From Colwellia polaris (GTDB lineage Bacteria > Pseudomonadota > Gammaproteobacteria > Enterobacterales > Alteromonadaceae), in the NCBI RefSeq assembly GCF_002104515.1, contig NZ_NBOE01000008.1, positions 104,094 through 168,093 of the forward strand: a stretch of 64,000 bases of DNA. The letters are read 5' to 3'. The notes below the pieces were generated by a model that saw only the letters and a list, made by a program, of their open reading frames with translations, was not told where the DNA came from and searched no databases. Position numbers and translations under genes: made by a program. Shown here one piece after another: positions 8,880 to 17,406 of this stretch; position 1 is the first letter of the stretch, and each line of letters opens with the position of its first letter.

Positions 8880-9230
8880 ATGTTAACGATTTATCACAAC
8901 CCTCGTTGCTCAAAAAGCCGACAAACACTAGCACTTATCGAAGAACAGAACCATGAAGTCACTGTTGTTGAATATTTAAAAAACCCTTTAAATGTTACTG
9001 AAATTGAAACTCTGTTAACCTTGCTTAACGTTTCGCCGCTTGAAATGATGCGAACAAAAGAAGCCGAGTTTAAAGAGCAAAATTTATCTCAAGCTGATAA
9101 CGCTACGTTAATTGCTGCAATGGCTGCAACTCCTAAGTTAATTGAGCGCCCTATTGTTAGTGATCAAACACGTGCCATTATTGGTCGCCCACCAGAAAAC
9201 GTGCTGACATTAATGCAGGCTAAAAATTAA
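8880..9230 (+). CDS. ArsC family glutaredoxin-dependent reductase (YfgD-like)
   Basis: This 116-residue protein has the ArsC thioredoxin fold with the N-terminal YHNPRCSKSRQTL motif, placing the catalytic cysteine at position 10, and the C-terminal RPIV...RAIIGRPPE segment that holds the active-site arginines. True arsenate reductases have the same motif, but the location after bepA matches E. coli yfgD, whose physiological role is not settled. No ars operon genes are nearby. It ends 1 bp before the next gene, so the two are co-transcribed. Confidence 0.9.
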   Translation: MLTIYHNPRCSKSRQTLALIEEQNHEVTVVEYLKNPLNVTEIETLLTLLNVSPLEMMRTKEAEFKEQNLSQADNATLIAAMAATPKLIERPIVSDQTRAIIGRPPENVLTLMQAKN

Positions 9231-9231
9231 A

Positions 9232-9624
9232 ATGGCAACTACACCACGCTTTTCAACCACAAGACTTAAACAAATAACCTTATTTGGCTACTTTTCATTA
9301 TTATTTTATATGCCATTTTGGTTGATCATTGTTAGTGATGACACAGCGTTATCAGTACCATTAACACTGGCATTTTTTACACTACCTTTATTGTTTCCCA
9401 TGAAAGGCTTAGTTCAGGGCAACCCATATACTTATGCATGGTCAAACTTTATTGTGATGATTTATTTTTTGCATAGCTTAACAACGTTGTGGGTTTCAGC
9501 TGATGAGAAATTATGGGCTGTAGGTGAACTAATTTTAGCTACCACTATGTTCATTGCTGGTAGTTACTATGCTAAATATCGCGGACAAGAGCTTGGCTTA
9601 AGTATTCGTAAAAAGAAAGAATAA
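9232..9624 (+). CDS. DUF2069 family membrane protein
   Basis: A 130-residue inner-membrane protein with four predicted hydrophobic helices (about 15-35, 41-58, 68-88 and 93-113) and a basic C-terminus ending in RKKKE. DUF2069 proteins are small gammaproteobacterial membrane proteins of unknown function, usually found beside the ArsC-like gene, exactly as here. The ATG follows the stop of the previous gene by one base, so translation is probably coupled. Confidence 0.75.
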   Translation: MATTPRFSTTRLKQITLFGYFSLLFYMPFWLIIVSDDTALSVPLTLAFFTLPLLFPMKGLVQGNPYTYAWSNFIVMIYFLHSLTTLWVSADEKLWAVGELILATTMFIAGSYYAKYRGQELGLSIRKKKE

Positions 9625-9705
9625 ACAACGCTATTCTTCGATAATTTCTCTCTAAACAAGTGGTTTGGTTTTTTAACCAAAACTAAGCACGAATCACTTG
9701 CCATT

Positions 9706-9743
9706 AAAAAAACACTAAAGTTACCTTTCATTAGTGTTTTTTT
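9706..9743 (+). terminator. Intrinsic terminator after the DUF2069 gene
   Basis: Complementary arms at 9706-9718 (A-rich, ending AACACTAA) and 9731-9743 (TTAGTG followed by T7) form a stem with a 12-nt loop. It probably ends the bepA-arsC-DUF2069 transcript. Confidence 0.8.
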
Positions 9744-9783
9744 ATCTTAGCTTACCGTGAATTAACCCATCTTCTTTCTTAAA

Positions 9784-9939
9784 TAGCCTGATCTCTGGAT
9801 AATGAGAGCTTGATACAAAAGTGAATCAAAAGCTTAGTTGGTAAAGTAAATGCTATATCGAGTTATTTATAAACGTTTTAACGCAGATAATGACTTAAAA
9901 GGGGCATTGAGCAAGTGCTGCTTATCCAGAGTTCAGCTT
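9784..9939. repeat. MITE-like repeat family A, short copy
   Basis: The ends match the copy at 5071-5301 with two mismatches on the left and one on the right (TTATCCAGAGTTCAGCTT). Internal blocks such as AAGCTTAGTTGGTAAAGTAA and GCATTGAGCAAGTGCTGC are shared. About 75 bp of the long copy's centre are missing. I see no clear target duplication. It lies in the intergenic stretch 9625-10068. Confidence 0.8.
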
Positions 9940-10068
9940 AAACACATTACTCTTTACTAACAGAACAAATTTGTATAAAAATAGTGCAGTATATTTATTA
10001 TCTGATGACTAAAGTAAACTCAGCTACAACAGTACTATATATTAACCATACAGCAAACAAGGGCTAAA

Positions 10069-12033
10069 ATGAATACTATGCATTTACAACCTAATATTTT
10101 CTCCCACAAAAAGTATCGTACGATATTAGCTGCTGCTGTTTTAATAATACAAGGTTGTGGAGGTGGCAGTGGCGCTAAAAATAAAAGTAATGAACCTATT
10201 GATACCTTTACACCTGTGGTAACACAAACCGGTATAATCGCTTTTAACGAAAACAGCAAAACTAATCAACCGGTTGAACTATTTCTTTACTACCCTGACG
10301 ACTCATTAAATAATATAAGTTGGCAACAAACCGCAGGCAATGCAGTTGTATTTCTTGCTAACAATTCAAAAGGCATTGCTTTTACTCCTTCTTTTGCTGG
10401 TGATTACAGTTTTCAAGTAAGTTTTAATCGAAATGGTCAAAGCGAAACCCTGTCTCATTCTTTTACCGTATCAAACGAAAATAGCCAAATAGCGGCCAGG
10501 CTCGGGCATGCAGTATTAGAAGGTAACAAGGTTTCTTTACGGGTCAGCCTAGAAGATGATCTATTACAAAATAGCATTACTTGGCAGCAACTTTCTGGCC
10601 CAAATGTTACTTTTAATGAAGCCACTGATGGCCAATATGCTGTTTTCTTTACGGCACCTGCGGTAAGTGCTGATAGTTTAGTTACCTTTAGCGTTAGCGC
10701 TACAAACGGTACATCACAGCAACAAGATACAGTGGCTATATTAGTAGAAAACGCTGCAAGTATTAGTAGTAATGAGAATATCGCCTACGACACAAGGTTA
10801 GCTAAGGTTCACCCGTTTAATGCTAACTCACCCTATGCTGATGTACTGGTAGATTGTGTTTACAGTAATGCCATAGATTTTCGCACTAGCTGTCGCCTAA
10901 ACGACTTACCCTTAATAGCGCAAGATACAACCAACCCCACTGTTGAAGATATAATGAACCGTGTTGTGGTTTCACATGACTGGATGGGGCAACGCTTTAA
11001 AGAGTTTTTACAAAACTTTGATCCACAAGACGACTTTAAAAATTTATTACGCGCCACCACCGCCATTGTTATTTCCTATGACGTTCGCCCTTCCTATTAT
11101 TGGGTAGTTACTGGTGCTATTCATTTAGATCCAAATAACTTTTGGTTAACCCCCGATGAAAGAGACACCATCAACGAAGCGCCCGACTATCGTGCCTCAT
11201 TTGGCGACAGTTTAAACTTTGCCATGCCCTGGCGATATGTTAAAAATAATGATTACGCTAGCTATTATTATCCAGGAAATAGCCGAGTAACACGCAGTGC
11301 GAACGACGGGCTTTATAATTTGGCCTCTTTGATGTATCACGAACTCGCCCATGCAAATGACTTCTTTTCCCAAAGCACTTGGCAAAACTTAAACCGCAAT
11401 GATCGTATACTCGACGCTGCCGATAAAATCATACAGTCTACAGGTATACCCTCAGATTTATTAAGCCAATCATATCCGCTAAACGGCGCTGAAATGTATG
11501 GCCTGGCAAAAGTTCGCTACCAAGGCGAAACAGCAACAAGCCTTGAAAAAAGTTATAGCCCAAGTGATGTAAGCCATTTTTTCAGTCCTGAACATGCGCC
11601 ACAATTTTACAATTACACCAGTAAACGCGAAGACTACGCCATGCTATTTGACGGTTTTATGATGAAAGCCCGATATAATGTTGACCGCGATATAGCGGTT
11701 ACAAATCAACCTCAAAGTGAAAGTGAAGAGCACCGCGTAAATTGGGGACAACGGGGTCGTATTGGCGATGAAAACATTAAACCAAGAGTTGATTATGTAA
11801 CACGCAGAATATTGCCTGAATTTACCTCTGCCGCTAGCATTATTAATAATTTATCAGCGCCAATTGCCATGGAGCCAGGTAAAACGTGGAACGAAAATTT
11901 AGCCATTAGCCCTATTATTAATCAGCTTAATACAGGCGTAATTAATGATATAAGCGCTAAAAATATCAAACAGAATAAAATTAATTTAAATGGTCAAATG
12001 TTTTATGAGAAAGCAATACCTATTCGACAATAA
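10069..12033 (+). CDS. Secreted lipoprotein with HExxH protease motif
   Basis: The 654-residue product starts with a lipoprotein signal (lipobox LIIQGC, Cys30, then a Gly/Ser-rich linker). Two Ig/PKD-like beta-sandwich regions follow (about 50-140 and 145-230; note ITWQQLSGPNVTF, typical of PKD-like repeats). The rest is a large domain with MYHELAHANDF at 422-432, a zinc-metalloprotease HExxH signature (H424, E425, H428). A downstream glutamate ligand is plausible but not identified, so the protease family is open. It stands alone between terminators. A substrate cannot be inferred; the architecture suggests an outer-membrane or surface protease. Confidence 0.7.
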   Translation: MNTMHLQPNIFSHKKYRTILAAAVLIIQGCGGGSGAKNKSNEPIDTFTPVVTQTGIIAFNENSKTNQPVELFLYYPDDSLNNISWQQTAGNAVVFLANNSKGIAFTPSFAGDYSFQVSFNRNGQSETLSHSFTVSNENSQIAARLGHAVLEGNKVSLRVSLEDDLLQNSITWQQLSGPNVTFNEATDGQYAVFFTAPAVSADSLVTFSVSATNGTSQQQDTVAILVENAASISSNENIAYDTRLAKVHPFNANSPYADVLVDCVYSNAIDFRTSCRLNDLPLIAQDTTNPTVEDIMNRVVVSHDWMGQRFKEFLQNFDPQDDFKNLLRATTAIVISYDVRPSYYWVVTGAIHLDPNNFWLTPDERDTINEAPDYRASFGDSLNFAMPWRYVKNNDYASYYYPGNSRVTRSANDGLYNLASLMYHELAHANDFFSQSTWQNLNRNDRILDAADKIIQSTGIPSDLLSQSYPLNGAEMYGLAKVRYQGETATSLEKSYSPSDVSHFFSPEHAPQFYNYTSKREDYAMLFDGFMMKARYNVDRDIAVTNQPQSESEEHRVNWGQRGRIGDENIKPRVDYVTRRILPEFTSAASIINNLSAPIAMEPGKTWNENLAISPIINQLNTGVINDISAKNIKQNKINLNGQMFYEKAIPIRQ

Positions 12034-12119
12034 TAGTAACGTGTTTATTAGTTGTATAAATATTTAACTAACAGTACTAAATAATTTTAAGCAGCATTTA
12101 TACGCTATTAGATACAAAC

Positions 12120-12719
12120 CTAATTATTGTTTTCTAGTGCTTTAATATAAGTGATGAAAACTTCAATAGAGTTGCATAGGACCAAAGTTGACTCATGCAT
12201 TCTAGACTGAACACGCAAGCCTTGTAGATTGGTCATAAAAAAATCTGTAAGTTTTTCTACATCAACAGATTGATTTAATCGTTGATCTTTTTTGTATGCA
12301 GTAAAAAACTTAAGCATAATACTTCTCGCATGACTTAAATGTTTATTTACAACCTCAAGTAATACGGGCTCGTTACCAGCGAGCTCCAATAAACTATTTA
12401 TTAGCATGCACCCATGAGATATTTTATTATTTTTGTCCCTAGAAAAGCGCTCATTTAATAGTACTTCAATGTTTTCTGACAGAGACTTTTTCATATCAAT
12501 AAGTTGAAATTGAGCTTTCAACTGCTGAGATACAAAATAGTCGATTGACTTTTTAAACAGTTCGGCTTTATTGCCAAAGGCATTATATAAACTTGTTTTT
12601 GTTAAATTAGTTATTGCAGATAATTGGTCAACCTTTGTTGCATTATAGCCGTGAAGCCAAAAATATTCAGCTATAACCGCGAGCACTTCATTTTCATCAA
12701 ATTGTTTTTTTTTACCCAT
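12120..12719 (-). CDS. TetR/AcrR family transcriptional regulator
   Basis: The N-terminal 60 residues form a TetR-type helix-turn-helix (AEYFWLHGYNATKVDQLSAI, then TKTSLYNAFGNKAELFKKS), and the C-terminal ~130 residues form the ligand-binding part. It is divergent from a membrane-anchored redoxin gene. The shared 105-bp intergenic region holds two dyads containing GTAC half-sites, one inside the neighbour's promoter. This is the usual arrangement of a local repressor controlling itself and the divergent gene; the ligand is unknown, perhaps a thiol-reactive or oxidising compound judging from the target. Confidence 0.88.
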   Translation of the reverse strand: MGKKKQFDENEVLAVIAEYFWLHGYNATKVDQLSAITNLTKTSLYNAFGNKAELFKKSIDYFVSQQLKAQFQLIDMKKSLSENIEVLLNERFSRDKNNKISHGCMLINSLLELAGNEPVLLEVVNKHLSHARSIMLKFFTAYKKDQRLNQSVDVEKLTDFFMTNLQGLRVQSRMHESTLVLCNSIEVFITYIKALENNN

Positions 12720-12741
12720 TACAACCTCACTTTATATTGCC

Positions 12742-12770
12742 TTGACAAGTATTGTACCCGTTAGTACAAT
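12742..12770 (+). promoter_or_regulatory. Sigma-70 promoter for the redoxin gene
   Basis: TTGACA (12742-12747) and TACAAT (12765-12770) are separated by exactly 17 bp, one mismatch from the consensus pair. The -10 box is part of a dyad operator, so repressor binding would block RNA polymerase. Confidence 0.8.
12751..12770. promoter_or_regulatory. TetR operator 1
   Basis: ATTGTACCCGTTAGTACAAT is a dyad (ATTGTAC, 6-bp centre, GTACAAT) overlapping the -10 box of the promoter at 12742-12770. A second similar site lies 10 bp on. Confidence 0.7.
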
Positions 12771-12780
12771 AATTTCAAAA

Positions 12781-12798
12781 TGTACTAGTCGGTACAAT
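12781..12798. promoter_or_regulatory. TetR operator 2
   Basis: TGTACTAGTCGGTACAAT repeats the GTAC-type half-sites of the first operator (its complement reads ATTGTACCGACTAGTACA) and lies just downstream of the -10 box, over the likely transcription start. Confidence 0.65.
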
Positions 12799-12824
12799 TA
12801 AACTATAACCTTGAGATAATATTA

Positions 12825-13643
12825 ATGAATACATTTGCACTAACAATTTCCTTAGTTGGTTTAATAATAATGCTAACGGGAATTGCACTTTATTTTTCTA
12901 AATTAATAAAAAACAAAGTACCTAAACTTCCTATAGGATTATTCTTTTGTCTGTCTGTAGGCGTTCTTACAGGTTTATATAGCCTTTACCTTGCTATTCC
13001 AAATGCCTTTTTATCGGTATTACCCATTGCTATTCCTGCCGTTTTCACTGTGTTTATAGGTAGTTTTTTTATCTTCGTTTTTTTGAATAAAAACACACCA
13101 TTAGGTGATATTAAAGTAAGTATTGGAGACAAACTAATACCCTTTGAAACAAAAACTGCAGCAGACACAATATTTTCAAGTGAACAATTTAAAGGTAAAA
13201 GAACGCTGCTTAAATTTTATCGTGGTTCTTGGTGCCCATATTGTAGTCGTGAATTAACCATGTTTGAAGAAATGGACAATGAGTTTAAAAAGTTTGATGT
13301 GCAAGTGTTTGCCTTATCGGGTGACAATGCAAAACAAGCAAGTGCTCATATCAAAAGAGATAACCTGAGCCTGACCTTACTTGCTGATCCTGAATTAGAA
13401 GTGGTAAAAAAATACGGAGTAGAACACCAAAAGTCATTAGGTGCAGACTCTGAAGGTATCATGACTGTTTTTGGTTTACCTTTTCCAAAACCTTATCAAT
13501 TTAAATTTAAGTCGATGTCTATTCCTACTACTATATTGATTGATGAGCACGGCATTATTAAATGGATTGATCAATCAGAAGATTATAGGTTACGTGCTAG
13601 CAAAGAACGTATTTTAAGCGCTCTTCAACAAAGTTTTAAATAA
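12825..13643 (+). CDS. Membrane-tethered peroxiredoxin-like protein
   Basis: Three hydrophobic helices (about 4-24, 36-56 and 64-87) are followed by an AhpC/TSA-type redoxin domain (about 95-272). The domain contains GSWCPYCSREL with a CPYC active site (C137, C140) and a PTTILIDEHGIIKW strand near the C-terminus. The two-cysteine motif is of the peroxiredoxin-like/TlpA kind rather than typical 2-Cys Prx. Which side of the membrane the domain faces cannot be decided; a three-helix anchor with N-out would place it in the cytoplasm. A divergent TetR regulator and overlapping operators suggest tight repression and induction by stress. Confidence 0.8.
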   Translation: MNTFALTISLVGLIIMLTGIALYFSKLIKNKVPKLPIGLFFCLSVGVLTGLYSLYLAIPNAFLSVLPIAIPAVFTVFIGSFFIFVFLNKNTPLGDIKVSIGDKLIPFETKTAADTIFSSEQFKGKRTLLKFYRGSWCPYCSRELTMFEEMDNEFKKFDVQVFALSGDNAKQASAHIKRDNLSLTLLADPELEVVKKYGVEHQKSLGADSEGIMTVFGLPFPKPYQFKFKSMSIPTTILIDEHGIIKWIDQSEDYRLRASKERILSALQQSFK

Positions 13644-13713
13644 AAGAGAGATTAGCAAAGGCACTCATCCTAAATTGTATTTATCTTGAGTGTCATTGAT
13701 TAATTAATAAGCA

Positions 13714-14424
13714 TTAAAACAAAACATCTTTAATAAAAGGAATAGTAATACGGCGTTGTTCTCTTATAGAGGCTTGATCAAGTTGTTCTAACGCGGCAAT
13801 TAAGCTGGTCATGTCTCGTGATAAACGATTAATTAAAAAGCTCGCAACTTCATCACTGATATACAAACCTCTTTGCTGCGCTCTATATTGCAAGGAAACA
13901 GATTTTTCTTCATCAGATAATGGTTTTACTTGTTCCGTTAAGCCCCAACTCAGTCTAGAGACTAAATCAGGCAAGCTAATATTTAAGTTCGTTACACTTT
14001 GATCACCAGTAATAATTAAACATTTATTTTGTTCAACCATACGGTTATATAAATCGAATACGCCTTGTTGCCATTTTTTATTGCCAGCAATCAATTGAAT
14101 ATCATCTAAGCAAACTAAATCTATATTCTCTAAACCATCGAGTACATCAACCGATAGTTGTGTGAGCTCAGAAAAAGACAAACATAAGGAGGTAATACCT
14201 AATGTGTCGGCATAGGCGCAACTGGCATGTAGTAAGTGGCTTTTTCCAACGCCAGATAAGCCAAATAAATACATACTGTGTACTTGCTTGTTGCTTTTGG
14301 TTATTTGATCAAGAAAATGGGTTAGTTGTTGCACAACCATTTGATTGCTTTGGCTTTTAAAGCTCGCGAAAGTTTCATCATCAGGTAATTGTACCGATAG
14401 CGTTAATTGCGATACTCTCTTCAC
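13714..14424 (-). CDS. hda: DnaA inactivator Hda
   Basis: Hda is a DnaA-like AAA+ protein that, with the DNA-loaded sliding clamp, stimulates hydrolysis of DnaA-bound ATP and so prevents over-initiation. The Walker A motif GLSGVGKS is at 55-62 and the Walker B-like LVCLDDIQLI near 105. The N-terminal clamp-binding motif appears as QLTLSV rather than the enterobacterial QLSLPL. Length is 236 residues (233 in E. coli). The start is a GTG whose last bases overlap the TGA of the upstream DUF2066 gene, so translation is coupled. Confidence 0.93.
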   Translation of the reverse strand: MKRVSQLTLSVQLPDDETFASFKSQSNQMVVQQLTHFLDQITKSNKQVHSMYLFGLSGVGKSHLLHASCAYADTLGITSLCLSFSELTQLSVDVLDGLENIDLVCLDDIQLIAGNKKWQQGVFDLYNRMVEQNKCLIITGDQSVTNLNISLPDLVSRLSWGLTEQVKPLSDEEKSVSLQYRAQQRGLYISDEVASFLINRLSRDMTSLIAALEQLDQASIREQRRITIPFIKDVLF

Positions 14425-15542
14425 TTTTTACCCCAATAAAACATTGGTATTTGCTCATTGTTTTCAGGCGCTGCCAGAGGATCAATATACCGGTTTAGCT
14501 GTTCACTCAACTTTAATGAGGCGAGTAAAGCTTGTTTTGAGCCAATTAAGGCGAGCTTAAAACGTCTATTGGTTGCCTTTGCACTGATCAATTGCACTGA
14601 CTGCACAGCCGATAAATCAGCTAAGAAGTCTGACACAGCAATTAAGTCTGCTAAAGTTGCGATATTTGCCACATCTATTTCAAACTCATTACTGTTGGTT
14701 GTAGAAAGCGCATATTGTTGATAAATAATATCGGTAATGTCTGATAATGCCGTTGTTAATAATTCTTCAGCATTATCTCCAGAGTAAGGTTGACTAAATA
14801 CTTGTGCATGCTCACTTTGTGCATCTGTCATTAAGCTCCAATCAACAATCAAACTGTGATTTTGACAAAGCGGACAATCTTGTGGATCTTCTGGAGTTGG
14901 CACTAAGCTCGAATTAGATAGCCTGATCACGACCACGGCCTCAGCTGAATATCGAGCTGAAGCTTGTGCTACAGGTTGTGAAAATCGCCCCCAAACATCG
15001 GTGAGTGTTAAAGCAGTAACATCGGTTAAATCCATAATAGGCATTACAACAGGCAAACCACGTAACTGAGAAAAATTATCGATAACTGCCGGTAGTAAAG
15101 AACTTGATGTTGAAGAAACTATTTTTCGTTCAAAGCCATTTTCTTCAACCAACCAAAGCATAACCTGTGGCCTTAGTCGCCCCCAAATAGCAAGGTTACT
15201 ATCTTTAAATAGCTGATTAATTTTATCTTCATCAAACGAGACATTAAGTAATACATTATTATTGTTGTCACGGATATATTGATATTGAGTGACATATTTA
15301 TTGTAATTTTTTTGCGCTTGATTAATTAGCGGATGGTCAATTTTTTTCCCACCAACTTTCACTAATATAGCACTCAAGGCACTTTTAAGTGCTTGGTTAC
15401 GATCGTTGTTCGACTGTGACGTTACAGCAACTTTTGCGCTGTACAAATTTTCAACTTCGATAGCGCTAATATTAAGCGGTAATACAAAGCAAAAGAAAAG
15501 TAGACAATTTCTGAACATATATGGCTTAAGCATGTGTTTCAT
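14421..15542 (-). CDS. DUF2066 domain-containing exported protein
   Basis: A 373-residue protein with an N-terminal signal peptide (hydrophobic core about residues 9-26, cleavage near SAIEV). It matches the DUF2066 family, which is typically encoded just upstream of hda in marine gammaproteobacteria. Landmarks are QALKSALSAILVKVGG near residue 55 and the RPQVMLWLVEENG segment near 125. A CPLCQN motif near 222 could form a disulfide or bind metal. Function is unknown. It overlaps hda by 4 bp and is divergent from purM. Confidence 0.75.
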   Translation of the reverse strand: MKHMLKPYMFRNCLLFFCFVLPLNISAIEVENLYSAKVAVTSQSNNDRNQALKSALSAILVKVGGKKIDHPLINQAQKNYNKYVTQYQYIRDNNNNVLLNVSFDEDKINQLFKDSNLAIWGRLRPQVMLWLVEENGFERKIVSSTSSSLLPAVIDNFSQLRGLPVVMPIMDLTDVTALTLTDVWGRFSQPVAQASARYSAEAVVVIRLSNSSLVPTPEDPQDCPLCQNHSLIVDWSLMTDAQSEHAQVFSQPYSGDNAEELLTTALSDITDIIYQQYALSTTNSNEFEIDVANIATLADLIAVSDFLADLSAVQSVQLISAKATNRRFKLALIGSKQALLASLKLSEQLNRYIDPLAAPENNEQIPMFYWGKK

Positions 15543-15683
15543 AATGAAGATCTTACCATAATGTTACTGATTTTTATCACATATAAAAAATAATTTATTT
15601 TAAAGATTTTCAGCGGGTCTTTGCGCTGATAGAATGTGCGCCTTTATCGTACAAGTAAACTAACAACATAATTGAGGTTTCCC

Positions 15684-16730
15684 GTGAGCGAAGAAAAACA
15701 GTCTTTAAGTTATAAAGATGCTGGCGTAGATATAGATGCAGGTAATGCCCTAGTTGAAAATATTAAAGGTGCAGTAAAACGCACTACTCGTCCAGAAGTT
15801 ATGGGAGGGCTAGGTGGTTTTGGTTCTGTCTGTCAACTTCCTACTGGCTATAAAGAACCTGTACTTGTTGCTGGTACTGATGGCGTAGGTACTAAATTGC
15901 GTTTAGCTATCGATCTAGAAAAACATGACACTGTAGGTATCGACTTAGTTGCCATGTGCGTAAATGACCTAATTGTACAAGGCGCTGAACCGCTATTTTT
16001 CCTCGATTATTATGCCACAGCTAAACTTGACGTAGCTGTTGCTTCAGCTGTTGTTGAAGGTATTGCTGAAGGTTGTGTACAAGCAGGCTGTGCGCTTGTT
16101 GGTGGTGAAACTGCTGAAATGCCAGGCATGTATCACAAAGGCGATTACGATATTGCTGGCTTTTGTGTTGGTGTAGCTGAAAAATCTCGTTTATTAGACG
16201 GCACTAAAGTTGCTGCTGGCGATCAACTTATAGCACTGGGTTCTTCTGGTGCTCATTCAAACGGTTATTCTTTAGTACGTAAAGTATTAGAAGTAAATAA
16301 CACCAATACTAATGACTTGCTTGACGGTAAACCATTAGCAGAGCATTTATTAGCGCCAACAAAAATTTATGTTAAATCTGTTTTAGAATTACTTAAACAT
16401 GTTGATGTACACGCATTATCACATATTACGGGTGGCGGATTTTGGGAGAACATTCCACGTGTTTTACCAGAAAGTGCACAAGCAATTATTGATGGTAACA
16501 GCTGGCAGTGGCCTTCAATCTTTAACTGGTTACAAGAAAACGGCAACATCAGCGAACATGAAATGTACCGCACATTTAACTGTGGTGTTGGTATGATCAT
16601 TGTTGTGCCTGCTGACGAAGTAGAAAAAAGCATCGAAATTCTTAGTGCTCAAGGCGAAAATGCTTGGCATATAGGTGCAATTGCTGACTTACAAGCTAAC
16701 CAAGAACAAGTTATTATTAACAAAGGTTAA
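15684..16730 (+). CDS. purM: Phosphoribosylformylglycinamidine cyclo-ligase
   Basis: PurM converts FGAM to AIR with ATP, the fifth step of purine synthesis. The sequence has the family's opening [54 protein letters not shown] and [12 protein letters not shown] place the start at the GTG at 15684: a GAGG element lies 6 nt upstream and the protein then begins [14 protein letters not shown]. It is followed 6 bp later by purN, as in E. coli. Confidence 0.96.
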   Translation: MSEEKQSLSYKDAGVDIDAGNALVENIKGAVKRTTRPEVMGGLGGFGSVCQLPTGYKEPVLVAGTDGVGTKLRLAIDLEKHDTVGIDLVAMCVNDLIVQGAEPLFFLDYYATAKLDVAVASAVVEGIAEGCVQAGCALVGGETAEMPGMYHKGDYDIAGFCVGVAEKSRLLDGTKVAAGDQLIALGSSGAHSNGYSLVRKVLEVNNTNTNDLLDGKPLAEHLLAPTKIYVKSVLELLKHVDVHALSHITGGGFWENIPRVLPESAQAIIDGNSWQWPSIFNWLQENGNISEHEMYRTFNCGVGMIIVVPADEVEKSIEILSAQGENAWHIGAIADLQANQEQVIINKG

Positions 16731-16736
16731 TCATTA

Positions 16737-17381
16737 ATGCGAAGCCGAATTGTAGTACTAATTTCTGGCGGCGGCACTAACTTACAGGCGATTATTGATG
16801 CCAGTAAGCAAGAAAACTACGGCGGCGAAATAGTCGCTGTAGTTTCTAACAAAGCTGACGTTTATGGGTTAACTCGAGCACAAGATGCCAACATTGCAAC
16901 CGCTGTGCTTTCACATAAAGACTTTGATAGTCGAGAAGACTACGATACTGCGCTGATAAGTGAAATTAACCATCACCAACCTGACCTCGTTGTTCTTGCT
17001 GGCTTTATGCGTATTTTAACGCCTAAATTTGTGCAAAAATTTCAAGGTCGATTAATCAACATACACCCTTCTCTACTTCCTAAATACCAAGGTTTACATA
17101 CACATCAACGTGCTATTGACGCCGGTGATAAAGAACACGGTGTAAGCGTACACTTTGTTACTGAAGAGCTCGATGGTGGCCCGGTAATTTTACAAGCTAA
17201 AGTACCTGTATTTCCAGAAGATACCGCAGACGAACTAGCACAAAGAGTTCATCAACAGGAGCATCGAATTTATCCTATGGTGGTAAACTGGTGCTGTACT
17301 AAGCGCGTTACTATGGCTCAAGATCAGGCATTATTTGATGGTGTAATCTTACCTGTTTCAGGTTATGCTAGTGAAGAGTAG
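16737..17381 (+). CDS. purN: Phosphoribosylglycinamide formyltransferase
   Basis: PurN transfers a formyl group from 10-formyl-tetrahydrofolate to GAR, the third step of purine synthesis. Motifs are ISGGGTNLQAIID at the N-terminus, NIHPSLLPKYQGLHTHQRA with the catalytic Asn and His, and TEELDGGPVILQ with the catalytic Asp. Length (214) is normal. It is co-transcribed with purM (6-bp gap) and probably with the DUF3108 gene 25 bp downstream. Confidence 0.96.
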   Translation: MRSRIVVLISGGGTNLQAIIDASKQENYGGEIVAVVSNKADVYGLTRAQDANIATAVLSHKDFDSREDYDTALISEINHHQPDLVVLAGFMRILTPKFVQKFQGRLINIHPSLLPKYQGLHTHQRAIDAGDKEHGVSVHFVTEELDGGPVILQAKVPVFPEDTADELAQRVHQQEHRIYPMVVNWCCTKRVTMAQDQALFDGVILPVSGYASEE

Positions 17382-17406
17382 CATTTAACCTAGAGAGTTT
17401 ACCATT

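Noticed and set aside
8880..9230. Arsenic resistance gene
   Set aside because: No arsB, arsR or acr3 gene is adjacent, and the position after bepA matches the housekeeping YfgD-like paralogue.
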